Shown here one piece after another: positions 38,723 to 46,004 of a stretch of DNA of 64,000 nucleotides. Position numbers and translations under genes: made by a program. The DNA comes from an uncultured Rhizobiaceae bacterium (GTDB lineage Bacteria > Pseudomonadota > Alphaproteobacteria > Rhizobiales > Rhizobiaceae). A model generated the notes under the pieces. The model was not told the origin of the DNA. It did no database searches and was given only the letters and a program-made list of their open reading frames with translations. The first letter of the stretch is position 1. Every line of letters begins with the position of its first letter. The DNA is taken from contig CATOTF010000002.1 of assembly GCA_951813045.1 (NCBI GenBank), positions 3,906,001-3,970,000 on the forward strand. Direction: 5' to 3'.

Positions 38723-39253
38723 AATAACCGTTTTTTTACAATGGTTTCTGCCTTACTACTATAATTCAATCCGTACACAAAGCAAGATGGATTGCACCGA
38801 TGGTTGTGTACGGGAGTGCTGGCAAGGTGCTCAAAGCCTGCGGCTTTGGCGTGGTTGCTCTACCCCTGAGCTACGCCCGCTATTGTGCCTAAAATCAACT
38901 ATGTCTCAGCGACCGTTCGGTCGAAGCTGCAATCGATGTCATAAAATTTTCTGGCTTAAATTCGATATTCCCATCGTATGTCTCCGCTAGAAATCTTTGA
39001 AATCAAACGTTGCACGGCAATAGACTTGAAAGAGTACGAACGGCCCTCACCGGTCATTGGGCCAATTCCAGATTTCGCGATTGAGTTCGTCAAAGCGGAC
39101 GTTCACCGCTAATCTCTTTTTGTGTATCGGGTGACCGAGCCATCAACCACACAAATTCTGACCAAACAGGGCGTAAATGTCGGTTTCAGTAGACTGGTGA
39201 AAAGAAACCTTTAAATTCTCACAGCTTGAATGTTGAATTTTAGACGTACAACA
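38723..39253. other. Gene-free left edge of the island
   Basis: A 531-nt gap after tRNA-Gly starting with a T7 run at about 38731. It contains an inverted 5'-half tRNA copy (separate entry) and a small AAAGCC/GGCTTT hairpin at 38833-38847. No convincing ORF remains; the rest may be decayed coding sequence. Confidence 0.5.
38856..38880 (-). repeat. Inverted copy of the tRNA-Gly 5' end
   Basis: These 25 nt are the exact reverse complement of the first 25 nt of tRNA-Gly (38648-38672: acceptor 5' strand, D-arm, to GAGCA). On the minus strand the match stops there and the sequence continues as ACCACGCCAAAGCC, which does not form an anticodon arm. It is thus a tRNA fragment, not a second gene. Confidence 0.9.
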
Positions 39254-40219
39254 TCACCGGAATTGCGCTCTGTATTGAGACGGCGATGTGTTTATATGTC
39301 GTTGGAATGCGCGTCTCATGCGTTCGTCATTTTGAAAGCCACAGTCAGTGGCAATTGTTTGTACACCGCTATGTGTCGTCGCCAAAAGATCGCGAGCGGT
39401 ATCGACCCGGATGGCTTCAACGGCCTTGGCGGGTGATATGCCCATTATTTCAGTGTAACGCCGCGAAAAGTTTCTAGGACTCATTCCACATTCTTTGGCC
39501 ATGTCATCCACTGAGATCTTGCGTTGAATGTTTGCGATGATCCAATCGTGCAAATGTGAGAATTGTCCTTTGGTGTCGTGGGCCTGTCGATCCAGCTCTG
39601 GACTGAATTGGGACTGCCCGCCAGAGCGGACCATAGGCGTTACCAGAGAACGGGCCATTTCGATGGCGGCGGATTTTCCCAAGTCTTCTTCGATAATTGC
39701 CAAAGCCATGTCGATGCCGGCTGTGATGCCAGCGGAGGTCCAGATGTTTCCGTCCTTAATGTAGATCGGATCGACTTCCACCTTAACGGCAGGGTATTCC
39801 CTTGCCAGATGATCACAGTCTTCCCAATGTGTGACCGCACGGCGACCATCAAGCAGCCCGGCTGCAGCCAGAACAAGTGCGCCGGAACAGACAGAACACA
39901 CCCGCGTGGAGCGATCTGCCAATTGTCTAACTTGATTGATAAATGCCGGATCAAGGGTCGCGGGAATTGCACCATCACCACCGATCACGATAAGCGTATG
40001 AACAGGTATGTCTCGATGCACCACAAGCCAGTCAGAGAGTTGGTCACTGTCGATTTTTAGGAGTGTATTGGTTTCCGTACGCCCACCCTGAAATGAAACA
40101 ACACTCGTTCGGTACGCGGGAGCCGATTGAGAGTCTTTGCGGGCATGTGTGAAAACCTGAAGCGGCCCGGCCAGATCAAGCAGCACGATATTTGGGTAGA
40201 TGATGAACACGACATTCAT
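39254..40219 (-). CDS. GlxA-family AraC-type transcriptional regulator
   Basis: A 321-residue regulator: an N-terminal DJ-1/PfpI-like domain (VFIIYPNIVLLDLAGPLQVF; Cys region RVCSVCSGALVLAAAGLLDGRRAVTHW) and a C-terminal AraC DNA-binding domain with two helix-turn-helix motifs (VDDMAKECGMSPRNFSRRYTE and IATDCGFQNDERMRRAFQRH). GlxA-type proteins respond to small amphipathic or amine metabolites; ligand here is unknown. It is divergent from the DJ-1 gene with a 136-nt gap that should hold both promoters. That layout suggests it regulates that gene. Confidence 0.9.
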   Translation of the reverse strand: MNVVFIIYPNIVLLDLAGPLQVFTHARKDSQSAPAYRTSVVSFQGGRTETNTLLKIDSDQLSDWLVVHRDIPVHTLIVIGGDGAIPATLDPAFINQVRQLADRSTRVCSVCSGALVLAAAGLLDGRRAVTHWEDCDHLAREYPAVKVEVDPIYIKDGNIWTSAGITAGIDMALAIIEEDLGKSAAIEMARSLVTPMVRSGGQSQFSPELDRQAHDTKGQFSHLHDWIIANIQRKISVDDMAKECGMSPRNFSRRYTEIMGISPAKAVEAIRVDTARDLLATTHSGVQTIATDCGFQNDERMRRAFQRHINTSPSQYRAQFR

Positions 40220-40355
40220 ATGATCAGGCGCATCAAGCTTTATTTTGGCATAAAGAGAGGTAATATTGTCATTTATGCCACGTAGATACCAGTTAGTATA
40301 GGGTTGTTAGCGCCGCTAATTTGAGCTCTTCCCCGTTCACTAAAGGCTATGGATT

Positions 40356-40964
40356 ATGAGAACACTTGCAGCGCTGGTTTTCCCCGGCTTTGAAACGCTT
40401 GACTACTTCGGTCCCATCGAAATGTTGGGGGGGTTGAGTAACGAGATTGAGGTCATAACAGTTGCGAAAGGGAACTGCCCGGTGCCAAGTGTTCATGGTC
40501 AGAGGATCGTTGTGGACAAGACGATCGATGAAAAGAGTGACTATGACCTGCTGTTCATTCCCGGTGGAGATTCAGCGTTGATCGAAGCGGAAGACCAGGA
40601 ATTTATGGAATGGGTTCGACAAGCCTCAGCCAATGCGGAACGTGTTTTGGCTGTTTGCACTGGGACCGTACTTTTGGGCATGACGGGTGTTTTGGACGGC
40701 AGAAAGGCGACAACTAACAAACTCGACTTTACAAACACAGTTCATCTTGCACCGCATGTCGATTGGGTAAAACAGGCACGATGGGTTGAAGATGGCAAGT
40801 TTTTCACGTCTTCTGGTGTTTCGGCCGGGATGGATATGGCTTTAGCAGTTTTGGCGGATTTGTTTGGAATGGACTTGGCAGAAGAGATGGCAACGTCTTG
40901 TGAATACACCTGGCATAAAGACGCCAGCCAAGATCCGTTTGCGAAATCTGCGGGTTTGGTTTGA
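40356..40964 (+). CDS. DJ-1/PfpI-family protein
   Basis: A 202-residue DJ-1/PfpI-like protein resembling isocyanide-hydratase or GlxA N-terminal domains. The nucleophile-elbow Cys is in VLAVCTGTVLLGMTGVLDGRKATTNK, and DLLFIPGGDSALIE precedes it. SSGVSAGMDMALAVLADLFG is the typical final block. Cytoplasmic, no signal peptide. The substrate is not known. It lies directly across from the GlxA-type regulator, which has a related N-terminal domain, and shares strand with the following 115-residue gene (49-nt gap), so the two may be co-transcribed. Confidence 0.88.
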   Translation: MRTLAALVFPGFETLDYFGPIEMLGGLSNEIEVITVAKGNCPVPSVHGQRIVVDKTIDEKSDYDLLFIPGGDSALIEAEDQEFMEWVRQASANAERVLAVCTGTVLLGMTGVLDGRKATTNKLDFTNTVHLAPHVDWVKQARWVEDGKFFTSSGVSAGMDMALAVLADLFGMDLAEEMATSCEYTWHKDASQDPFAKSAGLV

Positions 40965-41013
40965 GTTAACAGATGGATTCACCGCTGCTCCGTACCACAC
41001 GCTGGGAAATTAA

Positions 41014-41361
41014 ATGAGCAAACTATCACCGGAAACTTTCTCGATGTTTGGTGCCTTTAATCTCAAGGATCCCAAAGGCTTAAAGCATTTTAAAGAGGCC
41101 TTTGATGCCTTTTGCGAACATTTAAAGTTGGAGGGCTATTTGCATAGTTGGCGATTGTGGGAGCGGACGCCCCATGAGGGCTATGACAATGGATTTCCTG
41201 AAATAACCATCCTGCTGGAAATGTGCTTCCACGATCAAAAGGCATCTCTGGATTGCTGGGACTATGTGGAAGCCGGATCGAAGCCCATGAAAACCTTGCA
41301 TATCGCCATGAGGTGTAAAATCAAAGAGTCCATTTTTGCATTGTATCGTGAGGTAGGTTGA
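41014..41361 (+). CDS. Hypothetical 115-residue protein
   Basis: I do not recognise this family. The protein is soluble, without signal peptide or membrane segment. It is about half helical by pattern (LKHFKEAFDAFCEHLKLEGYLHSW), contains RLWERTPHEGYDNGFPEITILLEMCFHDQ, and ends KIKESIFALYREVG. The arrangement of an aromatic-rich strand, then FPEITILLEM and a C-terminal helix could be a dimeric alpha-beta barrel (ABM-like), a guess. It lies 49 nt after the DJ-1 gene on the same strand and could be the second gene of that unit. The ATG at 41014 is the first in-frame start. Confidence 0.6.
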   Translation: MSKLSPETFSMFGAFNLKDPKGLKHFKEAFDAFCEHLKLEGYLHSWRLWERTPHEGYDNGFPEITILLEMCFHDQKASLDCWDYVEAGSKPMKTLHIAMRCKIKESIFALYREVG

Positions 41362-41734
41362 TCGGTATCACAGGGCTCGATCACCCATTATCTCCTGAAA
41401 GCGATCGTTGGATACATTGCCGAAACCCGCCAAAAGGCCCACTCTCGGCATTCGCAGCAGTATTAAGCAATCCGCACAAAACAAGAGCTCAAGTGTGTTT
41501 CAAGGAATCAAATTAAACGAAACGCGCCTTAAATTATGAATTCTGCTGGAACCCAGTCATGCCAGTTAAAACCAGGACGCGGCAACATACCCAACGGGTG
41601 GGGCAGGTGTCAGTGAAGAAGGCCAAATAGGTTTCCGTCGTCAACTCCGTTAAATATCAAAATGCCGACACGAGCTATCATATTCCATGGTCCTATAGTC
41701 TCTCGAAAATCCATTCTGGAACAGCTTCTCCATC
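41362..41734. other. Gene-free gap inside the island
   Basis: A 373-nt segment between convergent genes. I see no ORF above noise, no RNA gene and no clear terminator hairpin. It is rather AT-rich relative to the flanking core genes. Confidence 0.4.
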
Positions 41735-42349
41735 CTACTCACGAATAGCAATAGCTCCGGCGACACCTAACATTGTACATGCGGAACACCGGTTTAGAGC
41801 GCGTTGAGCTTGTGGCCTCTTGAGAAGTTCCCCGGCCCGCGATGCTGCTATCGCATATCCAAACAGAGCAACACCCCAGATGATGACAACAGCTATGGAA
41901 AGTTCGACATATGCCAACAATGTAAGGGCACTCACATCCAAAACGGTTGGCAGCAAAGCGATATAAAACCCAACGGCCTTGGGGTTTCCAAGAGGAAGTA
42001 GCGTGGCGACCCCAAAGGACCGTAAACCTTCCCCTTGCTGTGGTACAGACGGGATAGTGACCGGGACGGCGTTCCACATCTGGTAGGCCAGATAGAGCAA
42101 ATAGCCGACGCCTATCCACTTCATGATGAAAAATAGCGGGCCAAGCGCCGCTGCAAGTGCGATTAGCCCCGCTGCTGCTATTGCGAACAGGAACAGATCT
42201 CCGACGACAAGTCCCATAATGAATGGCGTTGTTCGCCGTACACCCATTGTCGCGCCGCGCACGGTGACCATCGCCACCGCTGGCCCAGGCGTGATGGAAT
42301 CTATGGTGTAGATCAGGGTAAATGCCAGAAGGCCTTCGATGGGGAGCAT
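41735..42349 (-). CDS. LysE/RhtB-family amino-acid exporter
   Basis: Inner-membrane LysE-type exporter, 204 residues, six hydrophobic segments. The family entry FTLIYTIDSITPGPAVAMVTVRGATMGVRR is intact, with the conserved TPGPA motif, and NPKAVGFYIALLP is the second conserved block. It probably exports amino acids or related compounds; substrate is unknown. The ATG at 42349 is preferred because it starts the first helix; the open frame to 42523 is not LysE-like and overlaps the next gene's 3' end. It lies 31 nt downstream of a broken LysE copy. Confidence 0.87.
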   Translation of the reverse strand: MLPIEGLLAFTLIYTIDSITPGPAVAMVTVRGATMGVRRTTPFIMGLVVGDLFLFAIAAAGLIALAAALGPLFFIMKWIGVGYLLYLAYQMWNAVPVTIPSVPQQGEGLRSFGVATLLPLGNPKAVGFYIALLPTVLDVSALTLLAYVELSIAVVIIWGVALFGYAIAASRAGELLKRPQAQRALNRCSACTMLGVAGAIAIRE

Positions 42350-42380
42350 GGGAGAATATCCAATTCTAGGGTGTTGTAAA

Positions 42381-42844
42381 TTATCGTGTAGCCGCCATGA
42401 AGGCACTACCTCCGAGCAAGCATCCTCCGCCGGTGTAGCCGAACCGGCGTTGTGCCTTTGGGCTGCGGAACATCCGTCGAGCTTGACCAGCAAGAAGCGC
42501 GTATCCTCCCAAAACAAGCGCAACGATCACAGTCGAACTGACAGCAACAATTGCGAACTGAGCATAGATATTGCCGTCTGGATCAAGGAATTGAGATAGG
42601 AAAGCGATGTAAAAGATGATCGCCTTGGGATTCAAAACAGCGGTGAAAAACCCGGCCTTGAAGCTTGCTGCATCGTTTGGAACTCGTGGTTGGGACACAG
42701 TGATTTCATTCTGCCTTCGAGCTTCCAGGATTTGAGTAATGCCCAGATATGCCATGTAAGCGACACCCGCCCACTTCACGATCTGGAAAAGTTCGGATGA
42801 AGCTGCGAGGATTGAGCCTACCCCAAAGAGGGACAAGGCGATCA
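42381..42844 (-). pseudogene. LysE-family exporter truncated by the IS element
   Basis: The fragment encodes about the last 154 residues of a second LysE exporter (IALSLFGVGSILAASSELFQIVKWAGVAYMAYLG, then NPKAIIFYIAFLSQF). The usual ~55-60 N-terminal residues with the PGP motif are missing. The coding sequence is cut exactly at the left end of the IS3-family element. The missing part is not on the other side of the IS, so DNA has been lost too. The frame stays open through the IS end to 42896, giving a possible chimeric start (MDQIQFKDTE), but a functional transporter is unlikely. Confidence 0.8.
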
Positions 42845-42873
42845 TGGACTTGTCACGGTTTAGTTCCGTGTCC
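42845..42873. repeat. Left terminal inverted repeat of the IS
   Basis: It starts TGGACTTGTCAC at the end of the LysE fragment and pairs with 44047-44075. Confidence 0.8.
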
Positions 42874-42895
42874 TTGAATTGGATTTGATCCATCA

Positions 42896-43183
42896 ATGAG
42901 AATGACTATGGCACATCGCCACACTGACGAATTTCGCCGCGATGCCGTCCGCATTGCACTAACAAGCGGACTTACGCGCAAACAGGTAGCATCAGACTTG
43001 GGTGTTGGTTTTTCAACGCTTGCCAAGTGGATACAGAAATCTAAGCCCGACGGCTTGCCACCATCGGCCGATATTGATCTGGCGAAGGAAGTTGAACGGC
43101 TTCGCAAAGCGAACCGTCTGCTCACGGAGGAGAGGGACATCTTAAAAAAAGCCACGGTGTTCTTCGCCAATCAAAGCAAGTGA
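42896..43183 (+). CDS. IS3-family transposase OrfA
   Basis: A 95-residue OrfA with an N-terminal helix-turn-helix for IS-end recognition (FRRDAVRIALTSGLTRKQVASDLGVGFSTLAKW) and a C-terminal leucine-zipper-like helix (EVERLRKANRLLTEERDILKKA). It ends in a GTGA overlap with orfB. Several in-frame ATGs lie close together at its start (42896, 42902, 42908); the first is given. On its own it acts as a repressor or partner of the OrfAB transposase. Confidence 0.92.
   Translation: MRMTMAHRHTDEFRRDAVRIALTSGLTRKQVASDLGVGFSTLAKWIQKSKPDGLPPSADIDLAKEVERLRKANRLLTEERDILKKATVFFANQSK
43144..43151 (+). promoter_or_regulatory. Slippery site for -1 frameshifting (A7-G)
   Basis: A run of seven A followed by G lies near the end of orfA, in phase as A-AAA-AAA-G. 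Slipping one base back joins orfA to the open orfB frame (KKSHGVLRQSKQVRFAF), giving the usual IS3-family OrfAB fusion. The orfB frame is open from the slip site on. Confidence 0.75.
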
Positions 43184-44037
43184 GATTTGCGTTTGTCGAA
43201 GAACACCAGAACCATGTTTCCGTGGATCGGCTTTGCCATATTCTGAATGTCACATCACGCGGCTATCGCTCCTGGCGCCGTCGCCCAGTCAGTCAACGAC
43301 AGCGTGATGACATGGTGGTTTTGGCTCACATCCGTGAACAGCACCATCTCAGCCTTGGTAGCTATGGACGGCCTCGCATGACGCAGGAGTTGAAGGAAGT
43401 GGGCTTGGCTGTGGGCCACCGTCGCGTGGGCCGTTTGATGCGCGACAACGGCATTCGCGTCGTCAGAACACGTAAATACAAGGTAACAACTGACAGCAAT
43501 CACCACTTCAACATAGCACCCAATTGGCTGAATCGTAACTTCCATGCGGATAAACCCAACCGAAAATGGGTGGGTGACATTAGCTACATCTGGACGCGTG
43601 AGGGCTGGCTGTATTTGGCTGTGATAATCGATCTGCATTCACGCCGCGTCGTGGGATGGGCAGTCAGCAACCGGCTCAAGAAGGGTCTGGCATTGCAGGC
43701 TCTCAACCGCGCAGTGGCCCTTCGAAATCCGCCGCCAGGCTGCATCCACCACACCGATAGAGGTTCCCAATATTGTTCTCACGATTATCAAAAGAGAATG
43801 CGCCAATTGGGCTTGAAAGTGTCGATGAGCCGCAAGGGGAATTGTTGGGATAACGCGGTGGTCGAGACTTTCTTCAAAACCATCAAAGCGGAACTCATCT
43901 GGCGCAATAAATGGCAGACGCGTCAGCAAGTGACAGTTGCCCTGTTCCAATACATCAATGGATTTTACAACAGCCGCCGAAGACACTCAGCAATAGGAGG
44001 AATGTCAAACATCAAATTCGAACGAAAATCAGCTTAA
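43180..44037 (+). CDS. IS3-family transposase OrfB (DDE integrase core)
   Basis: A 285-residue catalytic part of the transposase. The rve/DDE residues are in place: D in KWVGDISYIWT, D in IHHTDRGSQYCS, and E in NAVVETFFKTIKAEL. The motif W-x-x-DISY and the terminal YNxxRRHSAIGGMS are typical. GTG 43180 overlaps the orfA stop, but expression probably comes mostly from the -1 frameshift product. The gene appears intact, so the element may still be mobile. Confidence 0.93.
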   Translation: MRFAFVEEHQNHVSVDRLCHILNVTSRGYRSWRRRPVSQRQRDDMVVLAHIREQHHLSLGSYGRPRMTQELKEVGLAVGHRRVGRLMRDNGIRVVRTRKYKVTTDSNHHFNIAPNWLNRNFHADKPNRKWVGDISYIWTREGWLYLAVIIDLHSRRVVGWAVSNRLKKGLALQALNRAVALRNPPPGCIHHTDRGSQYCSHDYQKRMRQLGLKVSMSRKGNCWDNAVVETFFKTIKAELIWRNKWQTRQQVTVALFQYINGFYNSRRRHSAIGGMSNIKFERKSA

Positions 44038-44046
44038 ACGAGAACC

Positions 44047-44075
44047 GGATGCGGTATTAAATAGGGACAAGTCCA
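44047..44075. repeat. Right terminal inverted repeat of the IS
   Basis: Reverse complement begins TGGACTTGTCCC and matches the left repeat at 22 of 29 positions. It is followed by a gene-free stretch that runs to the next attachment-site copy. Confidence 0.8.
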
Positions 44076-44602
44076 CTTTTTCCATAACCTATACATAGCG
44101 ACCAACTTTGCTAATTTCTAGGCAAGACTTCAAACTGACCCACTACCGGAAACATGGAAAACGATGTAATTACAGTTAAGTATGAACCTCAAGGAATGGC
44201 AAGGAAAGTTGAAAAGCGCCTGTATCTGTCCTTGCCAAGGTTGGGGTGGGGCGCTTGAATCGCCTCGCCCGCTCCAGTTGTTTCCTGATATCGAATATAC
44301 AATACCACTAGTCGGCAAACTAAATTCAGATTTACGCCTTGAACGAACTCAAGTTCTCTGCGCAATTCTCATCATCCATTCTTGAAGTTACGAGCCTTCC
44401 TACAATGATAGTGGGAAATGGATATCAAGCGATAACTCCGACCCCATGAGAACTCACATGGAACCTATGAACTAACCATCACAAATCATCCAAACCTATC
44501 GCAAAGGAAAGCTCGAACAACAAATACTATGTCCTCACACGCCGCAAACCCTAGTATTCATTTCAAAGCCGTGAGATATAGTGGTTCTGCGTGGGAGGCT
44601 GC
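44076..44602. other. Gene-free right edge of the island
   Basis: This 527-nt stretch follows the IS and includes the attR-like tRNA copy at 44230-44276. It shows no convincing ORF; the segment beyond 44276 up to the MFS gene looks like ordinary promoter-proximal DNA. Confidence 0.5.
44230..44276 (+). repeat. attR-like copy of the tRNA-Gly 3' end
   Basis: These 47 nt repeat bases 38676-38722 of tRNA-Gly, from CCTTGCC through the CCA, with three substitutions (in the variable loop and T-arm). No acceptor 5' strand or D-arm precedes it, so it cannot be a functional tRNA. Direct orientation and identical end point fit a displaced attachment site. Confidence 0.9.
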
Positions 44603-45991
44603 ATGACATCTGAAACTGAAAGCGAATCAGAGCCGCGCGTATCAAGGAGAGGCATCTGGGGCTGGATGCTTTTCGATTGGGCGGCACAACCGTTTCATAC
44701 GCTTCTCATTACCTTCGTTTTTGCAAGATATTTTGCGACGGAAGTCGCGCCAGACCCGGAGACCGGACAAATCTGGTGGGGCTGGATGCTGGCAATCGTT
44801 GGTGTATTCATCGCTATACTTTCGCCTATTTTGGGTGCGGTTGCAGATGCTACAGGCCCACGAAAACCGTGGATGTTTCTGTTTTCGATATTTGCGATTT
44901 GCGGGGCATCATTGCTTTGGTTTGCCGTGCCGGGCGGTGGAGGGATGACCTTTTGGGTTTTAGTCTTTTTCGGCGTGGCGCTCGTTGGAATTGAATTTGC
45001 TGCTGTGTTCAACAACGCGGTCATGCCAGACCTTGTGCCCAGGGAAGAGCTTGGCAAATTGTCAGGCAACGGTTGGGCTTTGGGCTACCTTGGTGGTGTT
45101 GCATCGCTGATTATCGTCTTGTTGTTGATGGTCGAATCTTCTTTCGGTAGCGGTGTAACATTGGCTGGGATTGTTCCAATTCTTGGATTAGACAATGTAG
45201 ACTACGGCGGGGAGCGGGCAACCGGCCCTCTCACAGGCCTATGGTATTTCGTCTTCGTGCTACCATTTTTCATTTTTACGCCCGACGCACCCAGATCAAT
45301 CGCCATCAAAGGGGCCGTAAAAAAGGGTGTATCTGACCTGATTACAACGATCAGGAACCTTCCACAAAATACCAGTCTTTTTGCTTATCTGGGTTCGTCC
45401 ATGTTCTATCGCGATGCCCTCAACGGCCTCTATGGTTTTGGGGGAATTTACGCTGGTGGCGTATTGAAGTGGGAAGCAACACAATTGGGCCTTTTTGGTA
45501 TTCTGGCTGCTTTGACTGGTGCAATTGGAGCGTGGATGGGTGGCCGTTTGGATGACCGCTTTGGACCGAAGAAAGTGGTCGTTGCTTCGGTTTTGGTTTT
45601 GATCGCGGTTTGCTCGATCATCATCAGCACGGATCGCAGTATGGTGATGTTCATACCCGTGGCTGATGTTACCGGCGGGTTTGCCCCTTCGGATATTACC
45701 TTTTACATTTGTGGAGCATTTATTGGTGCTGCCGGAGGGTCGCTACAGGCTGCATCGCGAACCCTGATGGCTGATCAGGCGGATGAGGACAATATGACCG
45801 AGGCATTTGGTCTTTATGCTTTATCCGGCAAGGCCAGCTCGTTTATCGCGCCTGCGATGATTGCGCTGGCAACGGATTGGTCAGGTAATCAGCGTATCGG
45901 AATTACCCCGCTCGTGTTATTGTTTTTGGTCGGCCTGTTGTTACTCCCTTGGGTAAAACAGAAATCCGGTTCGACTTCATCACAACCGTAA
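44603..45991 (+). CDS. UMF1/Atg22-like MFS permease
   Basis: Major-facilitator permease of the UMF1 (Atg22-like) type, 462 residues, about 12 transmembrane segments. The typical entry GWMLFDWAAQPFHTLLITFVFARYF is followed by ADATGPRKPWM, the loop-2/3 motif. The substrate of bacterial members is not established; in yeast Atg22 effluxes amino acids from the vacuole. GGAGG lies 8 nt before ATG 44603. It is the first gene right of the island and converges on purH (13-nt gap). Whether it entered with the island is not clear; it is outside the attR-like copy. Confidence 0.88.
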   Translation: MTSETESESEPRVSRRGIWGWMLFDWAAQPFHTLLITFVFARYFATEVAPDPETGQIWWGWMLAIVGVFIAILSPILGAVADATGPRKPWMFLFSIFAICGASLLWFAVPGGGGMTFWVLVFFGVALVGIEFAAVFNNAVMPDLVPREELGKLSGNGWALGYLGGVASLIIVLLLMVESSFGSGVTLAGIVPILGLDNVDYGGERATGPLTGLWYFVFVLPFFIFTPDAPRSIAIKGAVKKGVSDLITTIRNLPQNTSLFAYLGSSMFYRDALNGLYGFGGIYAGGVLKWEATQLGLFGILAALTGAIGAWMGGRLDDRFGPKKVVVASVLVLIAVCSIIISTDRSMVMFIPVADVTGGFAPSDITFYICGAFIGAAGGSLQAASRTLMADQADEDNMTEAFGLYALSGKASSFIAPAMIALATDWSGNQRIGITPLVLLFLVGLLLLPWVKQKSGSTSSQP

Positions 45992-46004
45992 ATAAATAGC
46001 TCCT

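Larger units (their letters stand above)
42845..44075 (+). mobile_element. IS3-family insertion sequence, 1,231 bp
   Basis: Imperfect terminal inverted repeats of 29 bp bound the element (42845-42873 and 44047-44075, 22 of 29 matching), both beginning TGGACTTGTC. It contains overlapping orfA and orfB with a slippery A7-G site. No target-site duplication is visible: the left flank ends ATCA and the right flank begins CTTT. Confidence 0.88.
38676..44276. mobile_element. tRNA-Gly-associated genomic island (integrase-less)
   Basis: The 3' 47 nt of tRNA-Gly (38676-38722) is repeated directly at 44230-44276 with three mismatches. This is the attL/attR arrangement left by integration at a tRNA 3' end. 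The intervening 5.55 kb carries a GlxA-type regulator, a DJ-1 protein, an orphan 115-residue protein, LysE exporters (one broken) and an IS3-family element. It also has long empty gaps, unlike the compact flanks. No integrase or excisionase gene is present, so the island is probably a decayed or partly deleted remnant. Confidence 0.75.

Noticed and set aside
33613-41055. Identical MSKLSP N-termini of the UbiH-like and the 115-residue protein
   Set aside because: Only six residues match and the rest are unrelated. The UbiH start is itself uncertain, so this is probably chance.
44230-44276. A second tRNA-Gly gene
   Set aside because: Only the 3' half is present; the 5' acceptor strand and D-arm are missing. 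T-arm changes (TTCGAAT to CTTGAAT) would also weaken it.
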